From CAYPNF01 sp964411985 (GTDB lineage: Bacteria; Verrucomicrobiota; Verrucomicrobiia; Limisphaerales; J093), in assembly GCA_964411985.1 (NCBI GenBank), contig CAYPNF010000039.1, positions 16,727 through 80,726 of the forward strand: DNA of 64,000 nucleotides, written 5' to 3'. A program made the translations under genes and the position numbers. This document shows, piece by piece, positions 9,017-18,259 of this stretch (positions are counted from its first letter, which is position 1; every line of letters starts with the position of its first letter). The notes beneath the pieces are model-generated. The model had not been told where the DNA came from. It saw only the letters and a program-made list of their open reading frames with translations, and did no database searches.

Positions 9017-9370
9017 ATGCAAAAGGCAAACCAGTTTGTTTTTGTTGGGATTCATGGATCCGTGATTGCCCTGAGGCGTGACACGGGGGAACAGGCTTGG
9101 GCCACGCACCTCAAGGGTTCTGACTTCGTCAACGTGATGGTCCAGCAGGGGGCGGTCTTCGCTACCACGTATGGCGAGATCTTCTGCTTGGACGCGGCCA
9201 CGGGGACCGGTCTCTGGCACAATAAACTGAAAGGCCTCGGCACCGGCCTTGCCACCATCGCCTTGGAAGATGACCTCCGCGCGGGCCTCACGACGGTCCT
9301 CGCCGAGAAAAGCCGGCGTGACCAGGCAGCTGCCCAGGCTGCAGCCAGTTCCGGCTCAACAGCGAGTTGA
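9017..9370 (+). CDS. Small PQQ-like beta-propeller repeat protein
   Basis: 117 residues from ATG 9017 (an in-frame TTG lies five codons upstream at 9002). Two consecutive blades are visible: FVGIHGSVIALRRDTGEQAW and FATTYGEIFCLDAATGTGLW. Both carry the G-x-(I/L)-x-C/A-L-(D/R)-x-x-TG-x-x-x-W signature of PQQ_2 repeats. Full propellers have six to eight blades, so this short protein must oligomerise, bind another protein, or be a fragment. There is no signal peptide, which suggests a cytoplasmic location. It stands alone between a transposase scrap and a convergent minus-strand cluster. The C-terminal tail is rich in Ala and Gln. Confidence 0.7.
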   Translation: MQKANQFVFVGIHGSVIALRRDTGEQAWATHLKGSDFVNVMVQQGAVFATTYGEIFCLDAATGTGLWHNKLKGLGTGLATIALEDDLRAGLTTVLAEKSRRDQAAAQAAASSGSTAS

Positions 9371-9421
9371 AGCCTGGGGCCAAGCGCGGAGCCAGGCCAA
9401 GCCAGCCCCTGCGGGGAGGCA

Positions 9422-9991
9422 TCATCGGGGCGCCGTCCCAATGTCCTCCTCGAGGTGTGCGAGGATCTGTGCTGCTCTCTCGGGGAGGGGTAGTGCGGGT
9501 ACATCCACGACCCGATAGCCGTTTTCGTGATACAGGTTCGCGATTGTTCGCCGAATCAGCATGGAATCCTCCCGACTCTCGGTCAGACGGCCTGTTTCCT
9601 CTCGTGATTGGAATCCGGGCAATGTTTCCAGGGTGAAGACCCATCGATATTTCCCCGCCGCCAAGTGCGCCATCATCTCGGGGGGAGGGGTCACCCCGGC
9701 CAGGCGCATGTAGCCCAGACCATCCAATCGTCCCCGGTCCAGGAAGCACCATCCAGATGGAGTCTCCTTGAATAGTTCTTCCTGTTCGATTTGGTGTTGG
9801 AGAATTCGTTGCTGAAATTCCAACACATGCGTCCGCCGCCATTCTTTCTGCGCCTCGATCCCCATCTCCTGGACCAACTGCTCAATGGTCCGCATGGCCG
9901 CTTCCTCGATCACTGCATGGCCCATCGCACGGAAATGTTGCAGTAGCGTGGTCTTACCCGAGCCCGGCCCACCGGTAAGCACGATCTTCAT
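9422..9991 (-). CDS. AAA_28-type P-loop NTPase (NadR-kinase-like)
   Basis: 189 residues starting at the ATG at 9991-9989. This start puts the Walker A loop GGPGSGKTT at residues 7-15, as is usual for this family. A longer upstream open frame has no family-like sequence. A central FLDRGRLDGLGYM segment resembles the DRG motif seen in AAA_28 and nucleotide kinase-like proteins. The family includes small ATP/GTP-binding kinase-like enzymes, mostly uncharacterised. It lies 80 bases downstream of the PfkB kinase gene on the same strand, so co-transcription is plausible. The substrate is unknown. Confidence 0.75.
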   Translation of the reverse strand: MKIVLTGGPGSGKTTLLQHFRAMGHAVIEEAAMRTIEQLVQEMGIEAQKEWRRTHVLEFQQRILQHQIEQEELFKETPSGWCFLDRGRLDGLGYMRLAGVTPPPEMMAHLAAGKYRWVFTLETLPGFQSREETGRLTESREDSMLIRRTIANLYHENGYRVVDVPALPLPERAAQILAHLEEDIGTAPR

Positions 9992-10070
9992 GTGCGTTTC
10001 GTCCGTTCCTGGGACTTTTACCTGCTGGGCGTCCACCGTTCGTACAAGCCATCGGCCTGCCCGGCGAGGT

Positions 10071-10970
10071 TCAGAAGGCGGTGAGCTTCTGCAACTCAAC
10101 AAAGCGCCCCTGAATGTCCTTGCGTGAGATCTTGTCGGTCCGGGAGAGTCCAAAGCCTTCGCAGCAGAAAGACGCGGTTACACTTCCATACGCCATGGCT
10201 TTGCGCAGGTTCTTCTCGACCGATCCCTTGGACGAAGCCAGATACCCAATGAGGCCTCCCACGAAGGAGTCGCCAGCTCCGGTTGGGTCCACCACTTTTT
10301 TTAAAGGATAGGCGGGACAAACGAACATCCCTCCGGGAGAGGAAAGCACGGACCCGTGCTCTCCCTTTTTGACGATGACATACTTGGGACCGAGCTTATG
10401 AATCAGGGCGGCAGCGCGAATGACATTATCCTCCTGGGTCAGTTGGCGGGCCTCGCTGTCATTGAGAACGAGGGCATCCACCCGTTTTAGAAGCCGCAGC
10501 AGATCCGTCATCGCTATGTTGAGCCAAAGATCCATGGTGTCGGCGATGACGAAGCGGGGCTTGCGCATCTGGTCCAGGACGTGCAGCTGCAGGCTGGGGG
10601 CTATGTTGGCCAACAGCACGTAGGGAGTGCTCTGCGCGGAGGGAGGCAGGATCGGTTGGAAGGTCTCGAACACTCCCAGCTCGGTCGCCAGGGTTCGCCG
10701 GTTGTTCATGTTGACCTCATACTCTCCGGACCAGTGAAAGGTCTTCCCCTCCACAATTTGGAGGCCTGCCAGGTCGATCCCATGTCTCTGGTAGAGTTGG
10801 ACGTACTTCTTTGGGAAGTCGTTGCCCACCACTCCAATTAGTTGTACGGGAGAGAAGAAGCTGGCCGCAACTCCCGCATAGCTCGCAGACCCTCCCAGAA
10901 GCCGAGGGTTTTCCGCTTTCGGAGTTTTGATCGAATCCAGGGCCGTGGAACCAACAACCAATACGCTCAT
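10071..10970 (-). CDS. PfkB/ribokinase-family carbohydrate or nucleoside kinase
   Basis: 299 residues, typical of the ribokinase-like fold. The N-terminal glycine signature is LLGGSASYAGVAAS (about residues 24-37), and the C-terminal PfkB signature 2 is DPTGAGDSFVGGLIGYL, with the catalytic aspartate in GAGD. The enzyme would phosphorylate a sugar or related alcohol with ATP in the cytoplasm. It is transcribed with thiE upstream (38-base gap) and the NTPase downstream. The context does not identify the substrate. PfkB proteins also include adenosine kinase-like members, so I leave the function general. Confidence 0.85.
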   Translation of the reverse strand: MSVLVVGSTALDSIKTPKAENPRLLGGSASYAGVAASFFSPVQLIGVVGNDFPKKYVQLYQRHGIDLAGLQIVEGKTFHWSGEYEVNMNNRRTLATELGVFETFQPILPPSAQSTPYVLLANIAPSLQLHVLDQMRKPRFVIADTMDLWLNIAMTDLLRLLKRVDALVLNDSEARQLTQEDNVIRAAALIHKLGPKYVIVKKGEHGSVLSSPGGMFVCPAYPLKKVVDPTGAGDSFVGGLIGYLASSKGSVEKNLRKAMAYGSVTASFCCEGFGLSRTDKISRKDIQGRFVELQKLTAF

Positions 10971-11008
10971 AGTGTCAAGGGAATGTCGAGATTACCCGTA
11001 ATTGGCGG

Positions 11009-11662
11009 CTACCCTAGCTGTCGTCGGAACTGCTGGCAAGCCTCCGCCACATCCGGAGCATTTAGGATGGCCGATACCACGCAAATTCGGGTCGCACCTG
11101 CTGCAAGCACCGTTTTTAGGTTGCCGAGATGAATCCCCCCGATCGCAAACCAGGGAAGGCGCAGGTTTGCCGCCGCCCAGCGGACATATTCCAGCGTCAC
11201 GGGCCGGGCCGTCGGCTTAGTCCCGGTGGCATAGACAGGGCCAATGGCCACATAACTGGCGCCCGCTGCCACCGCCCGCGAGGCTTGCGGCGGTGCGTGG
11301 GAGCTCAGTCCGATCTGGGGCATGTTCCGCCCCGCCAGACCCCGCTCCTTCGCTAGATCGTTGATGTGCAGAAAACCCGCGTCAAAGAAATCTTCCTGGC
11401 CCAGATGACACCACGCTGCTCCCACCTCCGATGCGATGTCCAGATGATCGTTGATGACCAGCGGCACCTCCGCGGCGGAGGTGATCGGCAAGATATCTCG
11501 CGCTAGCGTCAGAACCTGCGCTTTCGAAGCACCCTTGGCCCGGAGTTGGATGATATCGCTTCCTCCGCTGCAGAGTGCTTCTGCGACCTGCGCCGGACGC
11601 CGCCCGTTCAAGTAGGCGGTGTCGACGAAGGTGTACAATCGGCAATCCGCAATGTCCCTCAC
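11009..11662 (-). CDS. thiE: Thiamine-phosphate synthase
   Basis: 217 residues with the ThiE TIM-barrel landmarks: DIIQLRAKGAS (pyrophosphate/HMP site), PLVINDHLDIA, GLSSHAP (normally GxSxH), YVAIGPVYATGTKP and FAIGGI near the end. The enzyme joins HMP-pyrophosphate and thiazole phosphate to make thiamine phosphate. Its ATG overlaps the stop of the upstream DUF1080 gene by four bases, an odd partnership that suggests coupled translation. No THI riboswitch and no other thi gene is visible nearby. A TenI-like homologue is the main alternative because the two families are similar. Confidence 0.85.
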   Translation of the reverse strand: MRDIADCRLYTFVDTAYLNGRRPAQVAEALCSGGSDIIQLRAKGASKAQVLTLARDILPITSAAEVPLVINDHLDIASEVGAAWCHLGQEDFFDAGFLHINDLAKERGLAGRNMPQIGLSSHAPPQASRAVAAGASYVAIGPVYATGTKPTARPVTLEYVRWAAANLRLPWFAIGGIHLGNLKTVLAAGATRICVVSAILNAPDVAEACQQFRRQLG

Positions 11663-12249
11663 TTCGCCTCCGTCGTCTGGATCCGGATATTCCGAAACTC
11701 AAACGCCCGGTCCTCGGCTTGGAAACCAATATACCCCTTCTCGCGATCGAGCCCTTCGTACTCCCAAGATCTCTCGCCATCCATATCCAACGTGATCTTC
11801 TTTCCCTTCACTTCGATGCGAACCTTGATCCACTTGTCCACCGGTAACTTCGGCGACTCGGCGGGCACGATGGGTTTGTAGCCCTTCACCAGTCCGCCGA
11901 GGGCGTCGTAGCGGAGATTGACCTGCCAGCCGTCCGTCGGCCATGGTTTTCCCTCGGCCCCGCATCGTACAAAGATCCCGCTGTCGTACTTGTCCACCAA
12001 GGCCTTCCACTCCAGCTCCAGGACAAAATCCTGGTATTCCTTCTCGGTTCTGAGCCAGCCCATCCCCTTGTTGAGGCGCAGATTGCCTTCGTGTACGTCA
12101 AAACTGACATCATGTACCGGGACCCAACCCTGCAAGTCTTTGCCGTTGAATAGCTCCTTTCCGACAGGGTCAGCCGAGTGAGCGGCGCAGGCGAGAAGGA
12201 GGGCGGCGGTTGTTGCGGTCCAGAATCGGGTAGGAGAGGTGAGTTTCAT
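11659..12249 (-). CDS. Exported 3-keto-disaccharide hydrolase-like (DUF1080) protein
   Basis: 196 residues from ATG at 12249, which gives a clean signal peptide (TATTAALLLACAAHS). The start of the longer open frame lacks one. The DUF1080 jelly-roll pattern is clear: ELFNGKDLQGW, FVLELEWKA, DSGIFVRC, and an end of the form AFEFRNIRIQ. Members act in the periplasm or outside the cell. Some cleave 3-keto-glycosides made by Gfo/Idh/MocA-type oxidoreductases, two of which occur in this window. The gene overlaps thiE by four bases. Confidence 0.82.
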   Translation of the reverse strand: MKLTSPTRFWTATTAALLLACAAHSADPVGKELFNGKDLQGWVPVHDVSFDVHEGNLRLNKGMGWLRTEKEYQDFVLELEWKALVDKYDSGIFVRCGAEGKPWPTDGWQVNLRYDALGGLVKGYKPIVPAESPKLPVDKWIKVRIEVKGKKITLDMDGERSWEYEGLDREKGYIGFQAEDRAFEFRNIRIQTTEAK

Positions 12250-12517
12250 GGTTAATGGCAGTAGGGCTGATCTAACCGATTCACCCGCTACTACGTCAAG
12301 CCTCGTGTGAGCATCCTCGCGAGGGTGGGTTTGTCTCGATCGCACATCCTGGCCACCCCCGGCTCTGGTTTTGCCTGACAGAAGAAGCCCTACTAGACGA
12401 AGAGTCTGATCTCGGAGAGGATCTCTCTGTGTCGGCGATGCTGATAACGTGAGGCTTGCATGGAGCCACTGTTCCAGCGACATTCTAAGAAACCCTCATC
12501 GATGCGCGGATGGCACA

Positions 12518-13174
12518 ATGAACGAGCAAATACTGAGAATCCTGCTGGTGGACGACCACCGGATCGTGCGTGACGGCCTGCGGTTGTTGATCCAGGAGCA
12601 TCCCGATCTGACGGTGGTGGGCGAAGCCTCCGGGGGTACGGAAGCCCTCACCTTGGTGCGCGAACTCCGGCCCGACCTCATCCTGATGGACATCCATCTT
12701 CAGGACTCCAACGGGATCGAGGTTTCTCGTCAAATCCTCACCGACTGGCCCCAGGCGCGCATCATCATCCTTTCGGCCCACCCCGACCCCGACTTCGTTT
12801 CTGCTGCCCTCCAGGCGGGAGTTTCTGCCTACATGGTGAAAGAGAATGCCGCCGAGGACCTGATCCGGGCCATTCGCGCTGTCCGTGCGGGGAAAACCTA
12901 TCTTTGTCCCGAGGTGGCGGGCGCCATGGTGAGTGAGTTGCGGCGTGCCAAGGAGGGAACCGAACGGGTTGGTCGTGCCCCGCTTTCGGTGCGCGAGCGG
13001 GAAGTTCTGCGTTTAGTGGCGGAGGGTCTGCGTAACAAGGAGATATCCAACCGCCTCACGGTAAGCATCAAGACGATCGAAACCTATCGGTCGCGACTCA
13101 TGCACAAACTAGGGTTGGCCAGTTCCGCCGAATTGGTCCGGTATGCCATCCGGGAGGGGATTACTTCTCCCTAG
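12518..13174 (+). CDS. NarL/LuxR-type response regulator
   Basis: 218 residues from ATG 12518. The receiver domain (residues 1-125) has the acidic pair in LLVDDHRIV, the phospho-acceptor Asp in LILMDIHL and the Lys in YMVKEN. The C-terminal LuxR HTH (about 150-210) reads LSVREREVLRLVAEG and then IKTIETYRSRLMHKLG. It should bind DNA as a phosphorylated dimer. No histidine kinase is adjacent, so it is an orphan here; the kinase at 60983 has its own regulator. The gene is divergent from the DUF1080 gene, about 270 bases away. Confidence 0.9.
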   Translation: MNEQILRILLVDDHRIVRDGLRLLIQEHPDLTVVGEASGGTEALTLVRELRPDLILMDIHLQDSNGIEVSRQILTDWPQARIIILSAHPDPDFVSAALQAGVSAYMVKENAAEDLIRAIRAVRAGKTYLCPEVAGAMVSELRRAKEGTERVGRAPLSVREREVLRLVAEGLRNKEISNRLTVSIKTIETYRSRLMHKLGLASSAELVRYAIREGITSP

Positions 13175-13218
13175 CAGGATCGCGGCGGGTTCGCTGCGTT
13201 GGGGCTTGAGCTTTCTGC

Positions 13219-14430
13219 TTGGGCCTGTCGCCCCTTTTGTGGCTAACTCTCCTCGTGCAGATCTATACCAAGTACAAAGCGGGGCGGGGGCGGGGGCCTC
13301 TGCGCACGGCTTTCTACTGGCTCCTAGTCCTCGGGGGCCTGAGCTTCCTGGTGTGGGTCTTCCTGGACTCTGGCCGGCGAGGGGAGGTGTTGCCCGCAGA
13401 TCCTGCATCGCGCCGGAAACCTCCACCGCGTCCTCCTGCGGCTTCCGTGAGTCGTGACGGGGCTCCCTGGGTGCCAGGTTTCGAGAATCGGGAGCCCACC
13501 AATCCAGCCGCTTCACGACCCGCGCCTCCGTCCTTTACCCCAGGTGCTTATGTCGTGTCTGACGGAACCTATCCCCGTCCGGTGGCCAACCTCCTCGAGG
13601 CCCAAATCGCTCTGGCTCGCCGCGGAGTCTCACCGGGGTCTCTCGATGGGGCCATTGGCGGCCAGACTCGGACCGCCTTACGGGTGTTTCAGGCGGTGTA
13701 TGATTTGCGGGTGACGGGGCAAATGGATCCGACCACCCGTTCCCGCCTCACCTTGGACGCTGCCCCTTTCATCAACATCGTGGTAGGCCCACAAGACCTG
13801 GCCCGCCTGCTTCCACTGAGCCCAACCTGGCTGGGAAAATCGCTGCAACCCAGGCTCGATTACGAGACCATTCTCGAGCTAGTTGCCGAGCGCTACCAAT
13901 CGCATCCGTCGCTCATTCAGCGCCTCAACCCATCCGTCAACTGGACAAACGTCACTCCAGGCACCGCCCTACTCGTTCCCAATGTCTGGACCCTCGCTCC
14001 GGCGCGAAAGGCCGCATTCGCCAAGATCTACCTCGCTTCCAAGATCCTGCAGGCGTTTGACGCTCAGAACCAGATGCTGGCCCATTTCCCCTGCAGCATT
14101 GCGCGCCGGGTGGACAAACGCCCCACCGGAATGTTGCAGGTCGTGGTGATCGCCCCCAACCCCAATTACACCTTCAACCCCCAGATCTTCCCGGAATCGC
14201 CCGAAGCGAATCAGCTCGGTCGCACCCTGAATCTGCCCGCGGGCCCCAACAACCCCGTGGGGGTGGTGTGGATTGGCCTGGATCGTCCCGGCTACGGCAT
14301 TCACGGCACTCCGCGGCCGGAAGACGTCGGACGCACCGAATCTCATGGTTGCTTCCGCCTCGCTAACTGGAACGCCGAGTTCCTGGCGCGGCTGGTGGCA
14401 GTTGGCACCCCGATCTACGTGGAACCTTGA
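13219..14430 (+). CDS. Membrane-anchored L,D-transpeptidase (YkuD) with peptidoglycan-binding and LysM-like regions
   Basis: 403 residues from a TTG at 13219; a GTG at 13255 is an equally good start, and I see no decisive ribosome site. The order is one membrane segment (about residues 30-50, FYWLLVLGGLSFLVWVFL), a Pro/Arg-rich linker, a PG_binding_1 repeat (about 110-170, EAQIALARRGVSPGSLDG), a LysM-like stretch (about 215-255) and a YkuD domain. The YkuD motif HGTPRPEDVGRTESHGCFRL contains the catalytic cysteine in SHGC. It would crosslink peptidoglycan or attach proteins to it, anchored in the inner membrane. Its stop overlaps the start of the YaeQ-like gene by one base. Confidence 0.85.
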   Translation: MGLSPLLWLTLLVQIYTKYKAGRGRGPLRTAFYWLLVLGGLSFLVWVFLDSGRRGEVLPADPASRRKPPPRPPAASVSRDGAPWVPGFENREPTNPAASRPAPPSFTPGAYVVSDGTYPRPVANLLEAQIALARRGVSPGSLDGAIGGQTRTALRVFQAVYDLRVTGQMDPTTRSRLTLDAAPFINIVVGPQDLARLLPLSPTWLGKSLQPRLDYETILELVAERYQSHPSLIQRLNPSVNWTNVTPGTALLVPNVWTLAPARKAAFAKIYLASKILQAFDAQNQMLAHFPCSIARRVDKRPTGMLQVVVIAPNPNYTFNPQIFPESPEANQLGRTLNLPAGPNNPVGVVWIGLDRPGYGIHGTPRPEDVGRTESHGCFRLANWNAEFLARLVAVGTPIYVEP

Positions 14431-14975
14431 TGGGAAAGTTCAGTTTCCATTTGGAGTCCCAGGATCGGAAGCGCAGTCTTCCCGCCAAGGTCATCGTGGG
14501 CCAGCGTGATCAGGAATCCTCACGCCATGTGATTCTGAAGCTGTTGAGCTATCTTCTCTTTTACCGCGAGCGCCTGCATATTGAGTACCAGCTTCACAAC
14601 GATAACATCCCGTTCGAGCCGGATCTTGTGGAGTTAGATTACGAGCTGCAGCCCGTCTTCTGGTGCGAATGCGGAGACTGCGGTGTGCCGAAGCTAGACC
14701 GTCTCGCTGTCAAGGTCCCCGCAGCCGAGATCTGGGTCATCAAGGGTTGCCGCTCCGAGGCGGAGCAATTGTTTCACGCGGTCCAGAAGGCGGAGCTCCG
14801 CAAGAACCGGTATACGATCGTCGGCCTGGAAGGGGAGATGATGGAGGAGCTATGCAGCCTGCTCAAGCCGCGCAACCAGGTCTTTTGGGTGGCGGGAGGT
14901 TTCGAGCCTCCTCTCCTCCAGTTCGATTTCAACGGACTCTGGTTCGATACCTCCTTCGCGGTCTGGCGACATTGA
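14430..14975 (+). CDS. YaeQ-like protein
   Basis: 181 residues from the ATG at 14430, which overlaps the preceding TGA by one base (TGATG), so translation is probably coupled. Several features match the YaeQ family (PD-(D/E)XK nuclease-like fold): a leading beta strand (FSFHLESQDRKRSLPAKVIV), a central helix of the type ILKLLSYLLFYRERL, then WCECGDCGVPKLDRLAVK and IWVIKG. YaeQ proteins have been linked to transcription and haemolysin suppression in enterobacteria, but the molecular role is not settled. Similarity is by recollection of motif order, so this is a moderate-confidence call. Confidence 0.55.
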   Translation: MGKFSFHLESQDRKRSLPAKVIVGQRDQESSRHVILKLLSYLLFYRERLHIEYQLHNDNIPFEPDLVELDYELQPVFWCECGDCGVPKLDRLAVKVPAAEIWVIKGCRSEAEQLFHAVQKAELRKNRYTIVGLEGEMMEELCSLLKPRNQVFWVAGGFEPPLLQFDFNGLWFDTSFAVWRH

Positions 14976-15214
14976 CTGAATCAGTCATCCGCAGATCTGC
15001 ACCGATTTTAGGCCGGCGATGACGGCAAGAACAGGGAAGGGGACGGAAGAAGACAGAAGGAGGAGACCATACGAAAACTAGTGCGGTGTGCTGGTTAATG
15101 CTGAGGTGAAATGGCACGTTCCGTTTTATCCGAGCTTGCCTAAAGCTCACGGGTCAAGTCGTCGATAACGTTGACAGGTTGGCAGAGTGCCTCTGCCACC
15201 GAGTTCGCAGCAGC

Positions 15215-15727
15215 ATGGATGCAGATGAGACAAATATCAGGACCGGGGCCAGTTCGATGGAATGTTGCGCTCTGACCTCAGAAGCTCAGCCTGTGGAATG
15301 CGAGGAGAGAGTACAGATCCTGAATCGCCCGAGTGCAAAGATCCTGCTTGTTGACGATGAGCCATGGTTCCGCGTGGCGCAAGCGCGCCTGCTGCGCCGC
15401 CAGGGATACAGAGTATTCGAAGCGTCCAACGGTAAGGAGGCGGAGCGAGTTTTCCTGCGGGATCATCCCGACTTGATCATCACGGACATGTGCATGCCCG
15501 AGCGCGATGGCTTGGACACGATTCGAAGGATGGGAGAGATGGATCCACTCGTGCCGGTGATCGCGATGTCGGGCAGCGGTAGGCTGATGAAGGGAGATTG
15601 TCTGGCATTCGCACACTACTTGGGGGTGGTTCGAACCCTCGAAAAGCCGTTCTCTATGGACGAGTTGCTCGCCGCAGTCCGTAGTGCCTTACCCTTTCTG
15701 GGGGCGAGTCTTGCCTTGGCCGAGTAG
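15215..15727 (+). CDS. Single-domain response regulator with a cysteine-containing N-terminal extension
   Basis: 170 residues from ATG 15215 (a TTG at 15179 and an ATG at 15260 are alternatives). The receiver domain begins near residue 40 with ILLVDDEPWFR and has the phospho-acceptor in DLIITDMCMP, the Ser of IAMSGSG and the Lys of TLEKPFS. No output domain follows, so it probably works by protein contact, as CheY- or Spo0F-type regulators do. The N-terminal 40 residues are of unknown function. There is no partner kinase next to it. The 14976-15214 region before it shows nothing recognisable. Confidence 0.82.
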   Translation: MDADETNIRTGASSMECCALTSEAQPVECEERVQILNRPSAKILLVDDEPWFRVAQARLLRRQGYRVFEASNGKEAERVFLRDHPDLIITDMCMPERDGLDTIRRMGEMDPLVPVIAMSGSGRLMKGDCLAFAHYLGVVRTLEKPFSMDELLAAVRSALPFLGASLALAE

Positions 15728-15739
15728 CTTCGACCTTCT

Positions 15740-18184
15740 TCAGCGACGTTCGCGGTATTTGAGGAAATGCTCGAAGAAGGAGTAGATCTGCTCATTGGAC
15801 TCTTCGGTGGGGGCGTGATCGGGACGGGTCGTCATGGCTACGCGGTTGGTGAATCCGAGCAGTTGGTTGACCGCCACTGCATGGCGGAGGGCATCCCATC
15901 GTTCGGGAGGGTCTTCGGAGCCGCCGGATACTAGGAAAGGACGGGGAGCGATCAGCGCGTGCAACTCATGGAGATCATGGCCGGCTTCGATCAGGCGTTG
16001 GTACGCTCCCGTGCGTGGATTGTCTGGCGTGGGGAGGCCCGCCTGCGGTCGTTTGTGGGCCGGATCCAGCCCCAGATACCAAGGTTCCCAGTAGTTTACG
16101 TTCGGACGGGTCTCATCAAACACAATCCCCGGATCGCTCACCGCCACCGCGGCGAACTTGTCCCAGAGCGCTCCGCCGAACATCGCCCATTTCCCTCCGT
16201 ACGAATGACCCACAATACCGATTCGCTTGGAGTCGACATAAGGCAGGCGGGCCAGGGCTTGCCAGCAGGTGGCGGCGACGTAGGCGTGGTAGGAGAGCGG
16301 TTGGCACCGGGCTTTGCCCAGTTCAGGTTGCCACGCGTTGCCACCCGGGGTGCCTATGTTCAGCGTTACAAAGCCGCGCCGCGCGAGTTGACTACCGAAA
16401 TCGCGTAGCGGCTCTTTGCCCAAACCGACGCTGGTCTCCGGCTCGTAGTACACCACCAGCACCGCAGGAAAAGGTCCTTTGCCTTCTGGTTCTAAGAGCC
16501 ACCCTCGGGCGGTTTGGTCCTCCGCGATCGGAAGTTCTACGCGGTGCTGCTTGAAGTTGTCCCTGGGTGTGGTGTCGAGGACCTGGATCAACGGCTTGTG
16601 CAGAACCGCTGGCCATGGACCCATGATCTCGTGCCACTCGCGCAGGATTTCCCCACGCCGCTTTGTCCAAGCGCTTCGAGTCTTCACGGTGGTGCCATCT
16701 CTTTGGATCAAGGGGGATCGGTAAGCAGTGACATGGGTCGCGCGAGGGGCAGGTGGTTCGAAAGCCGCTTGGATCTTTCGCCACGCCTGCGACGGGTTGG
16801 TGCCGGTGATCACTGCACGACGATACCGGGTCAGGGCAGGGTTCCCGTCATCGGTTACCATCACCACCAGATGAATGGAAGCGCCCGCGGCGTCCTGCGG
16901 CACGGTCAAAGTTGCGGTGGCGGTATTCGTGCCTTCCAGGGTCACCGATCCACGATAGCTGCCCGCTTCGGCGTACACGAACCATTCGAAGCTCAGGTGA
17001 TCCTGGTCCGGATCACTCGAGCTACGTGCGTCCAGAATCTGCCGCGAACCGGTGTTGGCATGGTAGCGGAGGATCTCGGTACCTCCCACGCCGTTCAGGA
17101 CCACGCGCGGGGGGTGATTCGCTTTTGCCCTCGGCTGAGCGCACCAGTCCAACCGCGCCTTGAAGTCGTTCTGGAGAGGAACAGCCCAGCGACGAAGGGT
17201 GTTATCGCGGTCGGTGGTTCCTTGCCAGTGGTCTTGCAGGTTGGCCCAGTAATAGGTGTCGGCGCCTGGACGATGTCCATACCGTCCACCCCAACTGCCC
17301 CAGGTCGGTTCAGTCGGGTCATTCAGCCCCGTTGGAACCAGGTAAAGGAAGGTCATCGTATCGCCCTCCTTTTGCCAGTGCGTGGTATTGGTCGGATACA
17401 TGGCTCCCAGCGGTCCGTGCCCTGTGCGCACATCCCGTTCCACGTCGAAACCGCCCGCCTTGGCGGTGATGGCGGAGAAGCGATGATACCAGCGTTTTCC
17501 GTCCAGCTCGGGCCTCAAGGTGTCCACCCAGAGCCTCCACCGAGGTTCCACGGTCCAGGTGTGAGTTCCGAACCGGTCGTCCGAACTCAACCGTAACCGG
17601 GACTTGAAACGGGCGTACCCTTCCTTTCCACGTTCGCGGAGCACGCGATCCAGCGCGCGTTGGAGGCAGCTGGGAGCAGAACCGTTGTCCGTTCCCCAGT
17701 TGGAGAACCATACAGGGCGAGGATCGTCCCTATCTACCGCTGCAAGGATGAGGTTGACTCCGTCCTCGGTATCTTCGTATCCGGCGACAGTACGTTGCAG
17801 AAGCACCTCGGGCTTGGGGTAACGAGGATCGTGCTGAACAAGCCTGGTATGGCATTCACCGTAGGCCGCCACGAGCGACCGGACGATCCCCAGCCCCGTG
17901 CGCTCGCGATTCCGGTTCTCACCGTCCCGTGCGTGAGGTCGGTTGGCTATGATGCCCTCGATGTCCCACTCGTTGGAGTAGAGAAGGAAACGGACCAGGG
18001 ACTGCTCATCATCCGGATCACCTCCCGCATCGGTTTCGATGATGTACCGAAGGCGGTCGGCACTGCCACTCTCCCCACTCATCGCTGACCAGCAGCTCCC
18101 GGGTGCTAGGAGCAGGAGTAGGATCCAGGACAGCCATCTTGGAGTTGGGCAATTGCCATCGTTCCCTTCTGAAGCCGAGTCCAT
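15740..18184 (-). CDS. Exported DUF1593 (nucleoside-hydrolase-like) protein fused to an alpha/beta hydrolase
   Basis: 814 residues from ATG at 18184, with a signal peptide (SWILLLLLAPGSCWS). Domain 1 (about 40-340) is DUF1593, with the DAGGDPDDEQSL acidic motif typical of nucleoside-hydrolase folds and WSNWGT-like segments (here WFSNWGTDNG). Domain 2 (about 350-460) is the matching beta-sandwich (PPRVVLNGVGG, then SSSDPDQDHLSFEW). Domain 3 (about 500-814) is a separate alpha/beta hydrolase with the nucleophile elbow GHSYGG near residue 660 and a late histidine (RPDHAP). DUF1593 proteins are often encoded near polysaccharide enzymes. The fusion with an esterase suggests removal of an acyl or ester group and another sugar-linked reaction on one substrate. 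The natural substrate is unknown. Confidence 0.8.
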   Translation of the reverse strand: MDSASEGNDGNCPTPRWLSWILLLLLAPGSCWSAMSGESGSADRLRYIIETDAGGDPDDEQSLVRFLLYSNEWDIEGIIANRPHARDGENRNRERTGLGIVRSLVAAYGECHTRLVQHDPRYPKPEVLLQRTVAGYEDTEDGVNLILAAVDRDDPRPVWFSNWGTDNGSAPSCLQRALDRVLRERGKEGYARFKSRLRLSSDDRFGTHTWTVEPRWRLWVDTLRPELDGKRWYHRFSAITAKAGGFDVERDVRTGHGPLGAMYPTNTTHWQKEGDTMTFLYLVPTGLNDPTEPTWGSWGGRYGHRPGADTYYWANLQDHWQGTTDRDNTLRRWAVPLQNDFKARLDWCAQPRAKANHPPRVVLNGVGGTEILRYHANTGSRQILDARSSSDPDQDHLSFEWFVYAEAGSYRGSVTLEGTNTATATLTVPQDAAGASIHLVVMVTDDGNPALTRYRRAVITGTNPSQAWRKIQAAFEPPAPRATHVTAYRSPLIQRDGTTVKTRSAWTKRRGEILREWHEIMGPWPAVLHKPLIQVLDTTPRDNFKQHRVELPIAEDQTARGWLLEPEGKGPFPAVLVVYYEPETSVGLGKEPLRDFGSQLARRGFVTLNIGTPGGNAWQPELGKARCQPLSYHAYVAATCWQALARLPYVDSKRIGIVGHSYGGKWAMFGGALWDKFAAVAVSDPGIVFDETRPNVNYWEPWYLGLDPAHKRPQAGLPTPDNPRTGAYQRLIEAGHDLHELHALIAPRPFLVSGGSEDPPERWDALRHAVAVNQLLGFTNRVAMTTRPDHAPTEESNEQIYSFFEHFLKYRERR

Positions 18185-18259
18185 GAGGGAAGGTATTCCA
18201 GAACCACCGGCAAGCCAAGCCTGCAAAGAGCCGCGCGGCGCTTCGACCTCGCCTAATTC

